Source of the DNA: CAUPWF01 sp963515125
GTDB lineage: Bacteria > Bacillota > Clostridia > Lachnospirales > Lachnospiraceae
Reading direction: 5' to 3'
Length of the DNA stretch: 64,000 nt
NCBI GenBank assembly: GCA_052116865.1
Contig: JBQKKG010000006.1
Location: 62,001-126,000, forward strand
Of the stretch, positions 43,173 to 52,622 are shown piece by piece. Below the pieces are notes generated by a model. It was given only the letters and a program-made list of their open reading frames with translations. It was not told the origin of the DNA and did no database searches. Within the stretch, counting starts at the first letter, position 1. Every line of letters begins with the position of its first letter. The translations under genes were made by a program, and so were the position numbers.

Positions 43173-43853
43173 ATGATTTACTGTGTGGAGGATGATAGTA
43201 ATATTCGTGAATTAGTCGTATATACATTAGAAACAACAGGAATGAAGGCCCGAGGATTTGAAGATGGCGCTTCTTTCATGGAGGCTTTGGCGTTTGAAAC
43301 ACCAGAGCTTATTTTGCTTGATATTATGCTACCTGGGGAAGATGGTATTACCTTATTAAAACGATTAAAAAGTGCGAGTAAGACAAAGTCTATTCCTGTG
43401 ATTATGGTGACCGCAAAAGGTGGCGAATATGATAAAGTAGTAGGACTAGATACTGGGGCGGATGATTATGTAACAAAGCCATTTGGCATGATGGAGCTTA
43501 TATCGCGAATTAAAGCGGTACTCCGAAGGACGAAGAAGGAAAAAGATTCCGCTATGTTAGTTTATGGGAGTATCTCGTTGAATTTGAAAAAACATGAGGT
43601 GACAGTGGAGGGAAGTCCCATCTCACTGACACTGAAGGAATTTGAGCTTTTGGAGCGGTTGGTCCGTAACCCGAATATTGTATTAACGAGAGACGCATTA
43701 TTAGCGGAGATATGGGGATATGACTTTGATGGCGAGACACGGACTATCGATGTGCATGTCAGAACATTACGTCAGAAGTTAGGTTGTGCAGGTGAGATGA
43801 TTGAGACAGTAAGAGGAGTAGGATATCGTATGGGAGGCATTCATGAGAAGTAA
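43173..43853 (+). CDS. phoP: Phosphate response regulator, PhoB/PhoP type
   Basis: OmpR-family regulator of phosphate genes. The 226-residue protein has a receiver domain with acidic pair Asp7/Asp8 and phospho-acceptor Asp50 (LLDIMLPGEDG), the conserved Lys in VTKPFGMMEL, and a winged-helix DNA-binding domain (about 128-222) with ETRTIDVHVRTLRQKLG. ATG 43173 has GAGGAG 9 bases upstream. It overlaps the kinase gene by 11 bases. Binding to the hexamer repeats at 39023 and 28794 is expected but unproven. Confidence 0.92.
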   Translation: MIYCVEDDSNIRELVVYTLETTGMKARGFEDGASFMEALAFETPELILLDIMLPGEDGITLLKRLKSASKTKSIPVIMVTAKGGEYDKVVGLDTGADDYVTKPFGMMELISRIKAVLRRTKKEKDSAMLVYGSISLNLKKHEVTVEGSPISLTLKEFELLERLVRNPNIVLTRDALLAEIWGYDFDGETRTIDVHVRTLRQKLGCAGEMIETVRGVGYRMGGIHEK

Positions 43854-45153
43854 GATTCAAAAAAGTATGAGCATTGTATTGTGTATTACACTGGTGATGT
43901 CATATGCATTATTTTCTATGCTGGTATACCGACAGAATTTACAGAACATGAAGGCAGAGGTAAAACAAGAAGCTATATATTTGAGTGGGGCATTGAATGC
44001 TGTTGGAGATAAATCACTGCAAAAAATTGTAGGAAAATCTGATAGAAATAGAGTCACGCTCATTGATACAGATGGAACAGTGATTTTTGATTCTAGGCAA
44101 TTGGCATCTAAGATGGAGAATCATAAATACCGTGTAGAGATTAAGGAAGCCCAAAAGAGTGGAACAGGTATTGATACGCGTGTTTCAAGTACGTTAGGGG
44201 AGCGGACATTCTACTATGCGATTAAACTTGATGATGGATCGATCCTTCGACTATCAAAGACAATGGGAAGTGTATGGGAAACAGTAGCTTCTTTGTTGCC
44301 AATGATGGGGTTGATTGCTGTTATTATGCTAATATTTGCATTAGCAATGTCAAAGTGGCAAACAGCCAGACTTATAGAACCTATTAATAAATTGGATTTG
44401 GAACATCCATTGCAAAATGAGATATATGAAGAATTATCTCCTTTATTGATGAGTGTGGATACACAAAATAGAGAAAAAGAAAAAATAGCTCAGATGCGCA
44501 AAGAGTTTTCTGCAAATGTATCCCATGAGCTAAAGACACCTCTTACATCCATATCAGGTTATGCCGAGATTATGAAAAATGGATTGGTGAAAGCAGAAGA
44601 TATTCCGGGATTTGCAGATCGAATCTATCATGAAGCTAGTCGATTAATTACGTTGGTAGAAGATATTATAAAGCTATCTAAGTTAGATGAAGAGAGTGTG
44701 GAACTTGAGAAAGAGGAAGTGGATTTGTTCGTATTAGCAAGGGAGATCTGTAGCAGACTTGCGCCTCAGGCGGAACGTACTCATGTACATCTGGAAGTTA
44801 CAGGGGAATCTGTTTTTTATAGAGGAATTAAACAAATTTTGGACGAAATGATATATAATATTTGTGAAAATGCCATCAAGTACAATAAAGCAGACGGTAC
44901 AGTAAGTGTATGGGTAGGTAACACCTTGCAAGGGAAAAAAGTAATTGTAACAGATAATGGAATAGGAATACCATTAGAAGAGCAAGAACGGATATTTGAG
45001 CGTTTTTATCGTGTAGATAAAAGTCATTCGAAAGAGACCGGGGGCACAGGGCTTGGCCTATCCATCGTAAAGCATGGCGCCTTATTACACCATGCAAATA
45101 TCAAGGTGAGTAGTTCTGTAGGGCAAGGGACCCGAATGGAAATCACCTTTTAA
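43843..45153 (+). CDS. phoR: Phosphate sensor histidine kinase, PhoR type
   Basis: Membrane histidine kinase of the Pho system. The 436-residue protein has a transmembrane helix (about 9-28), a short extracytoplasmic sensor (about 30-140), a second helix (about 147-167), HisKA with the phospho-His in FSANVSHELKTPLTSIS, and HATPase with N, G1 (DNGIGIPLEEQ) and G2 (GTGLGLSIVKH) boxes. The extracellular region is short and lacks a clear PAS domain. It ends the pst operon before a hairpin terminator. Confidence 0.92.
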   Translation: MRSKIQKSMSIVLCITLVMSYALFSMLVYRQNLQNMKAEVKQEAIYLSGALNAVGDKSLQKIVGKSDRNRVTLIDTDGTVIFDSRQLASKMENHKYRVEIKEAQKSGTGIDTRVSSTLGERTFYYAIKLDDGSILRLSKTMGSVWETVASLLPMMGLIAVIMLIFALAMSKWQTARLIEPINKLDLEHPLQNEIYEELSPLLMSVDTQNREKEKIAQMRKEFSANVSHELKTPLTSISGYAEIMKNGLVKAEDIPGFADRIYHEASRLITLVEDIIKLSKLDEESVELEKEEVDLFVLAREICSRLAPQAERTHVHLEVTGESVFYRGIKQILDEMIYNICENAIKYNKADGTVSVWVGNTLQGKKVIVTDNGIGIPLEEQERIFERFYRVDKSHSKETGGTGLGLSIVKHGALLHHANIKVSSSVGQGTRMEITF

Positions 45154-45178
45154 AATAGTTCAGAAATAAGGACGTCTG

Positions 45179-45217
45179 ATAAGTCGCAATCCAAATCAGG
45201 ATTGGGGCTTATTTTTC
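45179..45217 (+). terminator. Terminator of the pst-pho operon
   Basis: AAGTCGCAATCC and GGATTGGGGCTT pair with one G-U and a one- or two-base mismatch around a 6-base loop, then ATTTTTC. Confidence 0.7.
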
Positions 45218-45380
45218 GTTGTTTAATATGATAAAATAAGATGGAAAACAAATGGCCGTATAGCGCGATATGGTAAATAATGGAAGACTTCCAGCTTAAA
45301 GAAATATTAATAGTTTTCAGCCATTGTTTTTAAAAATTAATTGGTACACTAATAACATCATGATAGAGGAGAGGGTTAAC

Positions 45381-46076
45381 ATGTTAAACATATTGGTATG
45401 CGACGATGATAAGGAGATTGTAGAGGCTATTGAAATATATTTAGTACAGGAGGGACACAATGTTCTGAAGGCTTACGATGGTCAACAAGCGGTAGAGATG
45501 CTTCAGAAAGAGGAAATCCATTTGCTAATTATAGATGTGATGATGCCTCGACTTGATGGTATACGTGCTACATTGAAAATAAGAGAGAGTAGCAGTATTC
45601 CAATTATTATTTTGTCAGCAAAGTCTGAAGATGCAGATAAAATTCTAGGGTTAAATATCGGCGCCGATGATTATGTAACCAACCCTTTTAATCCACTAGA
45701 ATTAGTTGCGAGAGTAAAGTCTCAACTACGTAGATATACACAATTAGGTAATATGGCAGAGGAAAATAGCCATGTTTATCGAAATAATGGGTTAGTCATT
45801 GATGATGAATTAAAACAAGTAACAATCGATGGAGAAGAGGTAAAATTAACGCCCATTGAATATAACATCTTATTGTTATTAATGAAGAACCCTGGAAAGG
45901 TATTCTCTATCAATCAAATTTATGAAAATATATGGAGTGAAGAAGCGATAGGAGCGGATAATACGGTTGCAGTGCATATTCGTCATATCCGAGAGAAGAT
46001 TGAGATTAATCCGAAAGAACCACGCTACATAAAGGTAGTTTGGGGAGTCGGATATAAGATGGATAAGGGAGAGTAA
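45381..46076 (+). CDS. VanR-like response regulator with altered receiver motif
   Basis: An OmpR-family regulator of 231 residues. The receiver has the acidic pocket (CDDD, 7-10) and phospho-acceptor Asp52 (IIDVMMPRLDG), but the normally invariant Lys of the TKPF motif is Asn101 (VTNPFNPLEL, codon AAC). The DNA-binding domain (about 130-228) has ADNTVAVHIRHIREKIE. ATG 45381 follows AGAGGAGAG. The kinase gene begins one base after its stop. Regulated genes may include the ABC operon at 48406, which follows directly; that is inference. Confidence 0.88.
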   Translation: MLNILVCDDDKEIVEAIEIYLVQEGHNVLKAYDGQQAVEMLQKEEIHLLIIDVMMPRLDGIRATLKIRESSSIPIIILSAKSEDADKILGLNIGADDYVTNPFNPLELVARVKSQLRRYTQLGNMAEENSHVYRNNGLVIDDELKQVTIDGEEVKLTPIEYNILLLLMKNPGKVFSINQIYENIWSEEAIGADNTVAVHIRHIREKIEINPKEPRYIKVVWGVGYKMDKGE

Positions 46077-46077
46077 A

Positions 46078-48276
46078 ATGAATGATAGTACAAAATATTC
46101 ACCATTAAAAAAGAGTGTACTTGTTGTTTTAAATATGTTTTTTGTCACGTTATTAGGTGTGACCCTTATGGTAGGAGTTGTATTAATGCGTGACACGAAT
46201 GGCGACATTAAACAGTTAATGAATAATAGTAAATTTTCAGATTCCAATGCATTAAAGGAACAAATGAGAGATGAAATCTACAAAGTGGTTGACTATATTG
46301 AATTAAAGATGTTGTTAGAAACCAATGGAGTCTTTGATGAAGATAAGATGATCAATGTATTGGATTACAGCCAGGATGATTATATTCCGGGGCAAAGTAA
46401 AGACGCTTTGAATTATCGGTTGGGGGATTTATTAAATTGGAATAAGGAGAATGATGACTATTTAGATTGGATATATTTTGAGGGTGATGGTGGGAATTAT
46501 AGTAGTTTTGCTGATCCAGATTGGCAGGAAGCATTCCAGGAATTATATCAGCCCAATGGATATGAAGGAGTCGAAGACTTTGCAAAGGAGAATGGTAGTA
46601 ATATGCAACAATGTTATAGTGCATTAGCCTTGGCACTTAACACATTACCAAAGCAAGTAAGTGATTATTATAACAATGGAGATCAATACAACCCTAAGGA
46701 ATCTAATATCAGATATGAAGTGACAGATACAGCTAGTGGAGAAGTGTTTTCCAATGGAGGGATCAATACCATAAAGGGTAAGTCTCAAGTGATTAGTGAA
46801 TCTTACAATGGCTATGATGTAAAAATAGGAGTGGATACATCTTTCCCAGTTAAGGATAGTTTTTACTATGCCAACTTAAATTATAATAAGTTTGGACCAT
46901 ATTTAAATTTAGTATTTGGTGGAATTATAGTAGGTCTCATTGGCGCACTTATTTCAATCTGTTGGTTAACTACCTTAACAGGACATGGAAAAGATAAGCC
47001 AGGCATATCTTTGCTTGCGATTGATAGAGTTTCTACAGAAATTTTAATTTTTATTTGGGGATGTGTTGCAGTAGCCATGGGATATTTAATTGCAGATTTT
47101 GTCACCTATTTCTTTTATGATTATTCCTTGCTATATATGTGCATTATTGGTTCGTGTATATTGGGAGCAAATGCATTATTTTTAATTGCATACCTCAGTT
47201 TAGTTAGAATTATAAAAGCAAAAACGTTTATTAGTAACAGCTTATGTCACAAGTTAAAAATGGGGCTTATTCATACGGTTAGAAATAGTAAAGTTACAAA
47301 GCAAATTATTATATTGTTTGGTGGGTATTTACTGGTTAATTTTATATTGTCATTACAATATTGGTGGGGTGGATTTGGTTTCTTTTTTAGTGCTATATTT
47401 AATATTGTAGTAGGAATTTCGTTATATAAGGATGCAATTAGCAGACAAAAAGTGTTAGATGGTATTCGTATCATTGCATCAGGAAACTTGGACTATAAAT
47501 TAAATATAAGCCAAATGAGAGGCTCGAACCATGAGTTAGCGGTGAATGTGAATCAAATTGGAGAAGGTCTTCAAAAAGCAGTTGAGTCCAGCATGAAGAA
47601 TGAAAGAACCAAGGCAGATTTAATTACGAATGTATCACATGATATTAAAACCCCATTAACTTCTATCGTGAACTATGTTGATTTATTAAAGCGAGAAGAG
47701 ATAGAGGATGAACGGTTAAAAGGTTATATCAATGTCCTAGATAACAAATCACAAAGGTTAAAGCAATTGACAGAAGATTTAGTAGAAGCATCTAAGATTA
47801 GCTCAGGAAATATAACATTAGAATTGATTCACATGGATTTTAATGAATTGTTACAACAAACCATTGGAGAGTTTGAGGATAAATTTCAAGCACGAAATCT
47901 AGAATTAGTTCTAAGCCATCCAGAAGATCCAGTGGTGATTGAAGGAGATGGAAGAAGAGTTTGGCGTATTATTGAGAACCTATTTAATAATGTGTGCAAA
48001 TACGCAATGCCACATACGAGAGTCTATGTAGAGCTGATAAAGCAAGATGGTAACATGTTACTTTCCATTAAGAATGTATCGGAACATGCGTTGAATATTC
48101 GTGCAGATGAGTTGACAGAAAGATTTATCCGAGGGGATGTTTCAAGAAGCACAGAAGGTAGTGGATTAGGTCTCAGTATAGCAAAGAACCTAACACAATT
48201 ACAAAAAGGAGAGTTTGAGATATATCTTGATGGAGATTTATTTAAAGTAATGGTAGAGTTTCAACTGATAAAATAG
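46078..48276 (+). CDS. Large VanS-like sensor histidine kinase
   Basis: A 732-residue kinase, much larger than VanS. After an N-terminal helix (about 15-37) comes a roughly 230-residue external domain, then a block of five or six transmembrane segments (about 275-455), a HAMP-like linker, HisKA (LITNVSHDIKTPLTSIVNYV) and HATPase with GSGLGLSIAKN. The multi-pass region suggests it senses a membrane or envelope signal. The start is one base after the response regulator stop, with GGATAAGGGAG upstream. It ends just before a GC-rich palindrome. Confidence 0.88.
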   Translation: MNDSTKYSPLKKSVLVVLNMFFVTLLGVTLMVGVVLMRDTNGDIKQLMNNSKFSDSNALKEQMRDEIYKVVDYIELKMLLETNGVFDEDKMINVLDYSQDDYIPGQSKDALNYRLGDLLNWNKENDDYLDWIYFEGDGGNYSSFADPDWQEAFQELYQPNGYEGVEDFAKENGSNMQQCYSALALALNTLPKQVSDYYNNGDQYNPKESNIRYEVTDTASGEVFSNGGINTIKGKSQVISESYNGYDVKIGVDTSFPVKDSFYYANLNYNKFGPYLNLVFGGIIVGLIGALISICWLTTLTGHGKDKPGISLLAIDRVSTEILIFIWGCVAVAMGYLIADFVTYFFYDYSLLYMCIIGSCILGANALFLIAYLSLVRIIKAKTFISNSLCHKLKMGLIHTVRNSKVTKQIIILFGGYLLVNFILSLQYWWGGFGFFFSAIFNIVVGISLYKDAISRQKVLDGIRIIASGNLDYKLNISQMRGSNHELAVNVNQIGEGLQKAVESSMKNERTKADLITNVSHDIKTPLTSIVNYVDLLKREEIEDERLKGYINVLDNKSQRLKQLTEDLVEASKISSGNITLELIHMDFNELLQQTIGEFEDKFQARNLELVLSHPEDPVVIEGDGRRVWRIIENLFNNVCKYAMPHTRVYVELIKQDGNMLLSIKNVSEHALNIRADELTERFIRGDVSRSTEGSGLGLSIAKNLTQLQKGEFEIYLDGDLFKVMVEFQLIK

Positions 48277-48279
48277 AAG

Positions 48280-48317
48280 ATGGGGACGGGGGCGATGCAC
48301 ATCGCCCCCGTCCCCAT
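48280..48317. repeat. GC-rich perfect palindrome (REP-like)
   Basis: Arms of 18 bases (48280-48297 and 48300-48317) are exact reverse complements around a 2-base loop and contain GGGGACGGGGGCG. The GC content is far above the surroundings and there is no U tract. It resembles short REP-type palindromes with GGGGACG, also seen at 53348. Confidence 0.75.
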
Positions 48318-48405
48318 TTCACAAAATGAACACAATTCTATCACAGAAATTTATGATTTAACGCCTACAATAGAATTTGAAATATGTTTTGTAGGAGGTA
48401 TAAAG

Positions 48406-49359
48406 TTGATTGAAGTAAAAAATCTGGTAAAAAGGTATGGGGAACATGTTGCTGTTGATCACCTTAGTTTTACTGTGGATAAGGGGCAGATATATGGCTT
48501 TTTAGGGCCAAATGGTGCTGGGAAATCTACTACTATGAATATTATGACGGGATATCTTGGTGCATCGGAAGGTCAAGTATTGATCAACGGTCATAATATT
48601 TTAGAAGAACCGGAAGCGGCTAAGAGATGTATTGGCTACCTTCCAGAATTACCACCTTTATATACAGATATGAGGGTAGTAGAATATCTAGAATTTGTTG
48701 CGGAACTAAAGAAGGTTAAGAAAGAGGAGATAGAGCTTGAAGTAGAAAAAGTAATACAATTGGTAAAGCTTAAGGAGGTTGAGCAGCGATTGATTCGTAA
48801 TCTCTCTAAAGGATATCGGCAACGTGTGGGATTGGCAGGAGCAATTCTCGGGTTTCCAGAGATTATTATTTTAGATGAGCCTACTGTAGGACTTGATCCG
48901 AAGCAAATTATAGAGATCAGGGAATTAATCAGAGAGTTATCAAAGCAGCATACAATCATTCTAAGCTCGCATATTCTTGCTGAGGTACGAGAAGTCTGTG
49001 ACTATGTAATGATTATTTCCAAGGGGAAATTAGTTGCTAGCGATACGCCAGAACATCTAGAGGAACTTGCAAATCGTTCTGATGCAGTTGAAATAACGGC
49101 AAAAGCGTGTCAGGAAAAGGTACGAGAAGTAATAGAACAGGTAGAAGGTGTGAATCAAGTATCATTTCATGAAAATAAAGATGGCACAACAGACGCTTGG
49201 ATTGATTCCACTGGGCAGGAAGACATTTGCGAGAGGATATTTTTTGCATTTGCGAAAGAAGAGTGTCCGCTGATAAAGCTTAACAGAGCAAAGGCGTCGT
49301 TAGAAGAGGTCTTCTTAGAATTAACACAAGGAGGGCAAGTCGATGATAGCAATCTATAA
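48406..49359 (+). CDS. ABC exporter ATPase, GldA/CcmA-like
   Basis: A 317-residue ATPase with Walker A GPNGAGKST near residue 36, signature LSKGYRQRVGLAGAI, Walker B IIILDEPTVGLDP and the switch ILSSHILAEVREVCDYV. A C-terminal extension (about 225-317) is typical of Gld-type ATPases. A TTG start at 48406 is chosen because AGGAGG lies 8 bases upstream and the residue order fits the family. An in-frame ATG at 48280 would put 42 residues across the palindrome and is rejected. It overlaps the permease gene by 17 bases. Confidence 0.9.
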   Translation: MIEVKNLVKRYGEHVAVDHLSFTVDKGQIYGFLGPNGAGKSTTMNIMTGYLGASEGQVLINGHNILEEPEAAKRCIGYLPELPPLYTDMRVVEYLEFVAELKKVKKEEIELEVEKVIQLVKLKEVEQRLIRNLSKGYRQRVGLAGAILGFPEIIILDEPTVGLDPKQIIEIRELIRELSKQHTIILSSHILAEVREVCDYVMIISKGKLVASDTPEHLEELANRSDAVEITAKACQEKVREVIEQVEGVNQVSFHENKDGTTDAWIDSTGQEDICERIFFAFAKEECPLIKLNRAKASLEEVFLELTQGGQVDDSNL

Positions 49360-50209
49360 GCGGGAAGTAAAGTCCTATTTTACTTCTATGATAGGATGTG
49401 TATTTGTAGCATTTTTGGTAGCATTAACAGGAATTTATTTTATGGTATACAACCTGAATATGGGATATCCTTATTTTTCTTACGTATTGTCTGGGAGTAT
49501 GTTTGTGTTCTTGATTGCAATACCAGTATTAACGATGAAGTGTTTTGCAGAGGAACGTAAGAATAAAACAGATCAGCTGTTGTTGACGACTCCTGTTAGC
49601 CTCATGCAGATTGTATTGGGGAAATATTTGGCTATGGTTACGGTATTTTTAATACCTAATATAATTTTTTGTTTGTTTCCTTTAATTATTAAGCTTCAAG
49701 GAGAAGCTCATTTTGCGGTTGATTATGCGTCGATTTTGGCTTTTTTCCTTTTGGGTTGTGTTTATATAGCAATTGGAATGTTTTTATCTGCACTGACGGA
49801 AAGCCAAATTATAGCTGCGATTGGGACATTCGGAGTCTTGTTTATTCTATATATGTGGGAAGGATTACTTAACTTTTTGCCTACATCTGCATTGGGAACT
49901 GTAGGTGGCATTCTTTTGATTGTGACGCTTATTGTTCTGGTGGTTTATCAAGTTACAAAGAATTGGTTGCTTAGCGTACTGATAGAAGCAAGTGTAGCAA
50001 TTGCTTGTTTCGGTGTATATTTTGTGAAATCAAGTTTGTTAGAAAATCTTTTGCCAAACGTATTAGGTCACTTTATACTCAGCAATGCATTTCAAAATAT
50101 TGCAATGAATCGTTTGCTAGACTTGAGTGGATTATTCCTCTATATCACGATTATTGTTGTATTTGTATTTTTAACGATTCAGACATTGCAAAAAAGACGT
50201 TGGAGTTAG
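49343..50209 (+). CDS. ABC-2 type permease, GldF-like
   Basis: A 288-residue membrane protein with six transmembrane segments and the ABC-2 block RNKTDQLLLTTPVSLMQIVLGKYLAM. It starts inside the ATPase gene (17-base overlap) behind AAGGAGGGC. Gld-type permeases occur with GldA-like ATPases and GldG-like auxiliary proteins; both neighbours are present here, so this is the permease of a complete exporter. In Bacteroidetes the set is tied to gliding, but in clostridia the role is unknown. Confidence 0.87.
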   Translation: MIAIYKREVKSYFTSMIGCVFVAFLVALTGIYFMVYNLNMGYPYFSYVLSGSMFVFLIAIPVLTMKCFAEERKNKTDQLLLTTPVSLMQIVLGKYLAMVTVFLIPNIIFCLFPLIIKLQGEAHFAVDYASILAFFLLGCVYIAIGMFLSALTESQIIAAIGTFGVLFILYMWEGLLNFLPTSALGTVGGILLIVTLIVLVVYQVTKNWLLSVLIEASVAIACFGVYFVKSSLLENLLPNVLGHFILSNAFQNIAMNRLLDLSGLFLYITIIVVFVFLTIQTLQKRRWS

Positions 50210-50221
50210 GAGGGTGAATCA

Positions 50222-51613
50222 GTGCAGAAATTAAAGGACTTATTTAAAAGTATAAACTCAAAAAAAGGAACTTACAGCGTTGGAGTAACAGTGATTGTAA
50301 TAGGAATTGCTATTGTTGCAAATTTACTGGTTGGCCAATTGCCTGAAAGTGTAAAGGAGATAGATATTAGTAATAATAATATTTATGAAATTACAGATAC
50401 AAGCAAAAAGATAGTGTCCAAATTAGAGGATAAAGTTACAATTCATATCATTGCAGATGAGCAGACAGTGGATGATAGAATTACAAGATTTGTAGACAAA
50501 TATGCAGCAATGTCTAAGAAGATTACCGTCGAGTGGATTGATCCAGTATTGCACCCATCTGCCCTTACAACATATAATACAGAGGCTAACAGTATCGTTG
50601 TGTCTTGTGATAAAACGGCAAAAATGGTATCCATACCATTTTCAGATATTATTGTGGCGGATGAATATTCCTATTACACAACGGGGACAGCTACAGAAAA
50701 AGAATTCGATGCAGAGGGACAGCTCACAGGTGCTATCAATTATGTCACCAGTGAGGTGCAAAAGAAGATCTATCGGACATCTGGGCATGGGGAAAGTACA
50801 TTTTCCACAGCAGTAACGGATTTGATGGATAAGTCAAACTTAGTGGTCTCGGAGTTGAATCTATTAATGGATTCTAAGATTCCAGAGGATTGTGATTTAT
50901 TAATGATGTATGCACCTACGTCGGATATTACAGCGGATGAAAAGGCGGCAATTTCGGAATATCTGAAAAAGGGCGGAAAGCTATTCTTAATACTGGGGGA
51001 TACAAAGAAAGATACTTCGAATTTAAAAGAACTTATGCAAGAATACGGACTGCATCAGGAAGATGGTTACATTGCGGATATGCAGCGGTGCTACCAAGGA
51101 AATTATTATTATCTGATACCAAATATTTCCGTTACTGGTGATATGGCAGATGGAATCACTTCAGATATGGTGTTGGTAGTTAATTCGTTAGGTTTGACCA
51201 GTGTGGATCCAGCCCGTGAAACTATTTCAGTAGAGAATTTTATGACAACATCTGAGAAGTCTTATGTTGTGACTGAAGCAGGGGAAAAGCAAGGAACATA
51301 TATATTGGGTGCTGTTGCTACCGAAGATGTAGATAAAGCGCAAAGTAGATTTACAGTAGTAGCGGGTAGTACCATGATTGATTCTGGGGTTACAGATTCT
51401 TTTAGTACGTTGGAAAATTTACCGCTCTTTATGAATGCAATAACAAGTAATTTTGATGATATGGAAAATATATCAGTAGAGCCTAAAAGTTTAGAAATGA
51501 CTTATAATAGTGTCTCACATCCAGGATTATTTAGCTTGTTAATCATTATTGGAATTCCACTCATTGTATTAGTTTCTGGTTCTGTAGTTTGGTGGAAGAG
51601 AAGAAAGGCATAG
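50222..51613 (+). CDS. GldG-like ABC auxiliary protein
   Basis: A 463-residue protein of the ABC_transp_aux/GldG type. It has an N-terminal membrane helix (about 20-42), a large external domain with DKVTIHIIADEQTVDDR, TVEWIDPVLHPSAL and VQKKIYRTSGHGEST, and a C-terminal helix (about 438-458) followed by KRRKA. A GTG start has AGGAGGG 7 bases upstream. Located between the GldF-like permease and a DUF4340 protein, it probably forms the external part of the exporter. Confidence 0.87.
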   Translation: MQKLKDLFKSINSKKGTYSVGVTVIVIGIAIVANLLVGQLPESVKEIDISNNNIYEITDTSKKIVSKLEDKVTIHIIADEQTVDDRITRFVDKYAAMSKKITVEWIDPVLHPSALTTYNTEANSIVVSCDKTAKMVSIPFSDIIVADEYSYYTTGTATEKEFDAEGQLTGAINYVTSEVQKKIYRTSGHGESTFSTAVTDLMDKSNLVVSELNLLMDSKIPEDCDLLMMYAPTSDITADEKAAISEYLKKGGKLFLILGDTKKDTSNLKELMQEYGLHQEDGYIADMQRCYQGNYYYLIPNISVTGDMADGITSDMVLVVNSLGLTSVDPARETISVENFMTTSEKSYVVTEAGEKQGTYILGAVATEDVDKAQSRFTVVAGSTMIDSGVTDSFSTLENLPLFMNAITSNFDDMENISVEPKSLEMTYNSVSHPGLFSLLIIIGIPLIVLVSGSVVWWKRRKA

Positions 51614-51623
51614 GGAGGCAGCT

Positions 51624-52541
51624 GTGAAAAAGAAGAAATCAATGTTTGTCTTGGGATTCGTATTTGTCGTACTTTGTATTTTGTATTTGGCAATTGGGCA
51701 GGTGAAAGAATATAAAAAAGAAGAAAAGGACAAATTAGACGAAAAAAAAGCAAAAGAAGAGGAAATTGTTGTAACAGATATTGAAGAACTTCAATCCATT
51801 GCGTATAGCTATGATGGAGAAAAGAAATTTGAGAAAGAGGGGGATACTTGGTATTATGCTGAGGATAAAGAGTTTCCACTTAATCAAAGTTATTTGCAAA
51901 CAATGGAATCCCTCTATGGAAATTTAAAAGCCAGTCGTGAGTTGAGTGGTGGTGACGAATTGACTGATTATGGGCTAGATACACCTATTTATACCATTGA
52001 ATTGAAGAATAGTAATGGAGATATTACTACGTTATATGTAGGAAATGCAATTAACGATGAATACTACTTAACGTTAAATAATAAGGACAAGGTATATACA
52101 GTCTCAAGCTCCGTAATAGATGATATCTCTTATTCTTTGAATGATATGATTCAAATGGACACATTTCCGAGTATTAGTAGTGGAAATCTAAAAAAGGTGA
52201 ACATTATCGAGCAAGGCGAGACAATCACATATACATCAAAGGAAGAAGAAGAAATAGCAACCTGTGCAGGTGGTTTGGGAACATTTGCATTTCAAGGGTG
52301 TGTAGATTATTCTGCGACGCCGGATGAACTAGTGCAGTATGGGTTAGACGAAGAGAATCGAATTACAGTAGAAATTACCTATGCAGATAGTAATGATAAA
52401 GAGCAGACTTTTACGTTATTTGTTGGAGCAGAGGATAAGGATGGAGCCTACTATTATGTGCAATTAGATGGATCTAAAATGGTAAATAAAGTAGATTCTA
52501 ATACTGTGGAAAATGCAATGAATAAAGGGGAAAAATCATAG
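51624..52541 (+). CDS. DUF4340 family membrane-anchored protein
   Basis: A 305-residue protein with an N-terminal anchor helix (about 7-24), a charged coiled segment (about 26-50, very rich in Lys and Glu) and an external DUF4340 domain with YSYDGEKKFEKEGDTWYYAED, DYGLDTPIYTIELKN and YVGNAINDEYYLTLNN. DUF4340 proteins regularly accompany GldG-like genes. A GTG start has GGGAGGCAGCT upstream. It is the last gene of the exporter operon. Function is unknown. Confidence 0.85.
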   Translation: MKKKKSMFVLGFVFVVLCILYLAIGQVKEYKKEEKDKLDEKKAKEEEIVVTDIEELQSIAYSYDGEKKFEKEGDTWYYAEDKEFPLNQSYLQTMESLYGNLKASRELSGGDELTDYGLDTPIYTIELKNSNGDITTLYVGNAINDEYYLTLNNKDKVYTVSSSVIDDISYSLNDMIQMDTFPSISSGNLKKVNIIEQGETITYTSKEEEEIATCAGGLGTFAFQGCVDYSATPDELVQYGLDEENRITVEITYADSNDKEQTFTLFVGAEDKDGAYYYVQLDGSKMVNKVDSNTVENAMNKGEKS

Positions 52542-52584
52542 CATGCTATGAAAAAAGAAATAGATAGGAAAGAATGATTGCAAT

Positions 52585-52616
52585 AGGGCGGTACCAATAT
52601 CAGTTGGCACCGCCCT
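52585..52616. terminator. Hairpin between convergent genes
   Basis: AGGGCGGTACCAA and TTGGCACCGCCCT pair with one mismatch around a 6-base loop. Flanks lack a strong T run, so efficiency may be low. Confidence 0.6.
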
Positions 52617-52622
52617 TCTCAA

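Noticed and set aside
45217..45380. Possible riboswitch upstream of the VanR-like gene
   Set aside because: No conserved riboswitch core or terminator-antiterminator pair could be seen.
48280..48405. In-frame N-terminal extension of the ABC ATPase starting at ATG 48280
   Set aside because: It would translate the GC-rich palindrome and has no ribosome site; TTG 48406 has AGGAGG and gives the family N-terminus.
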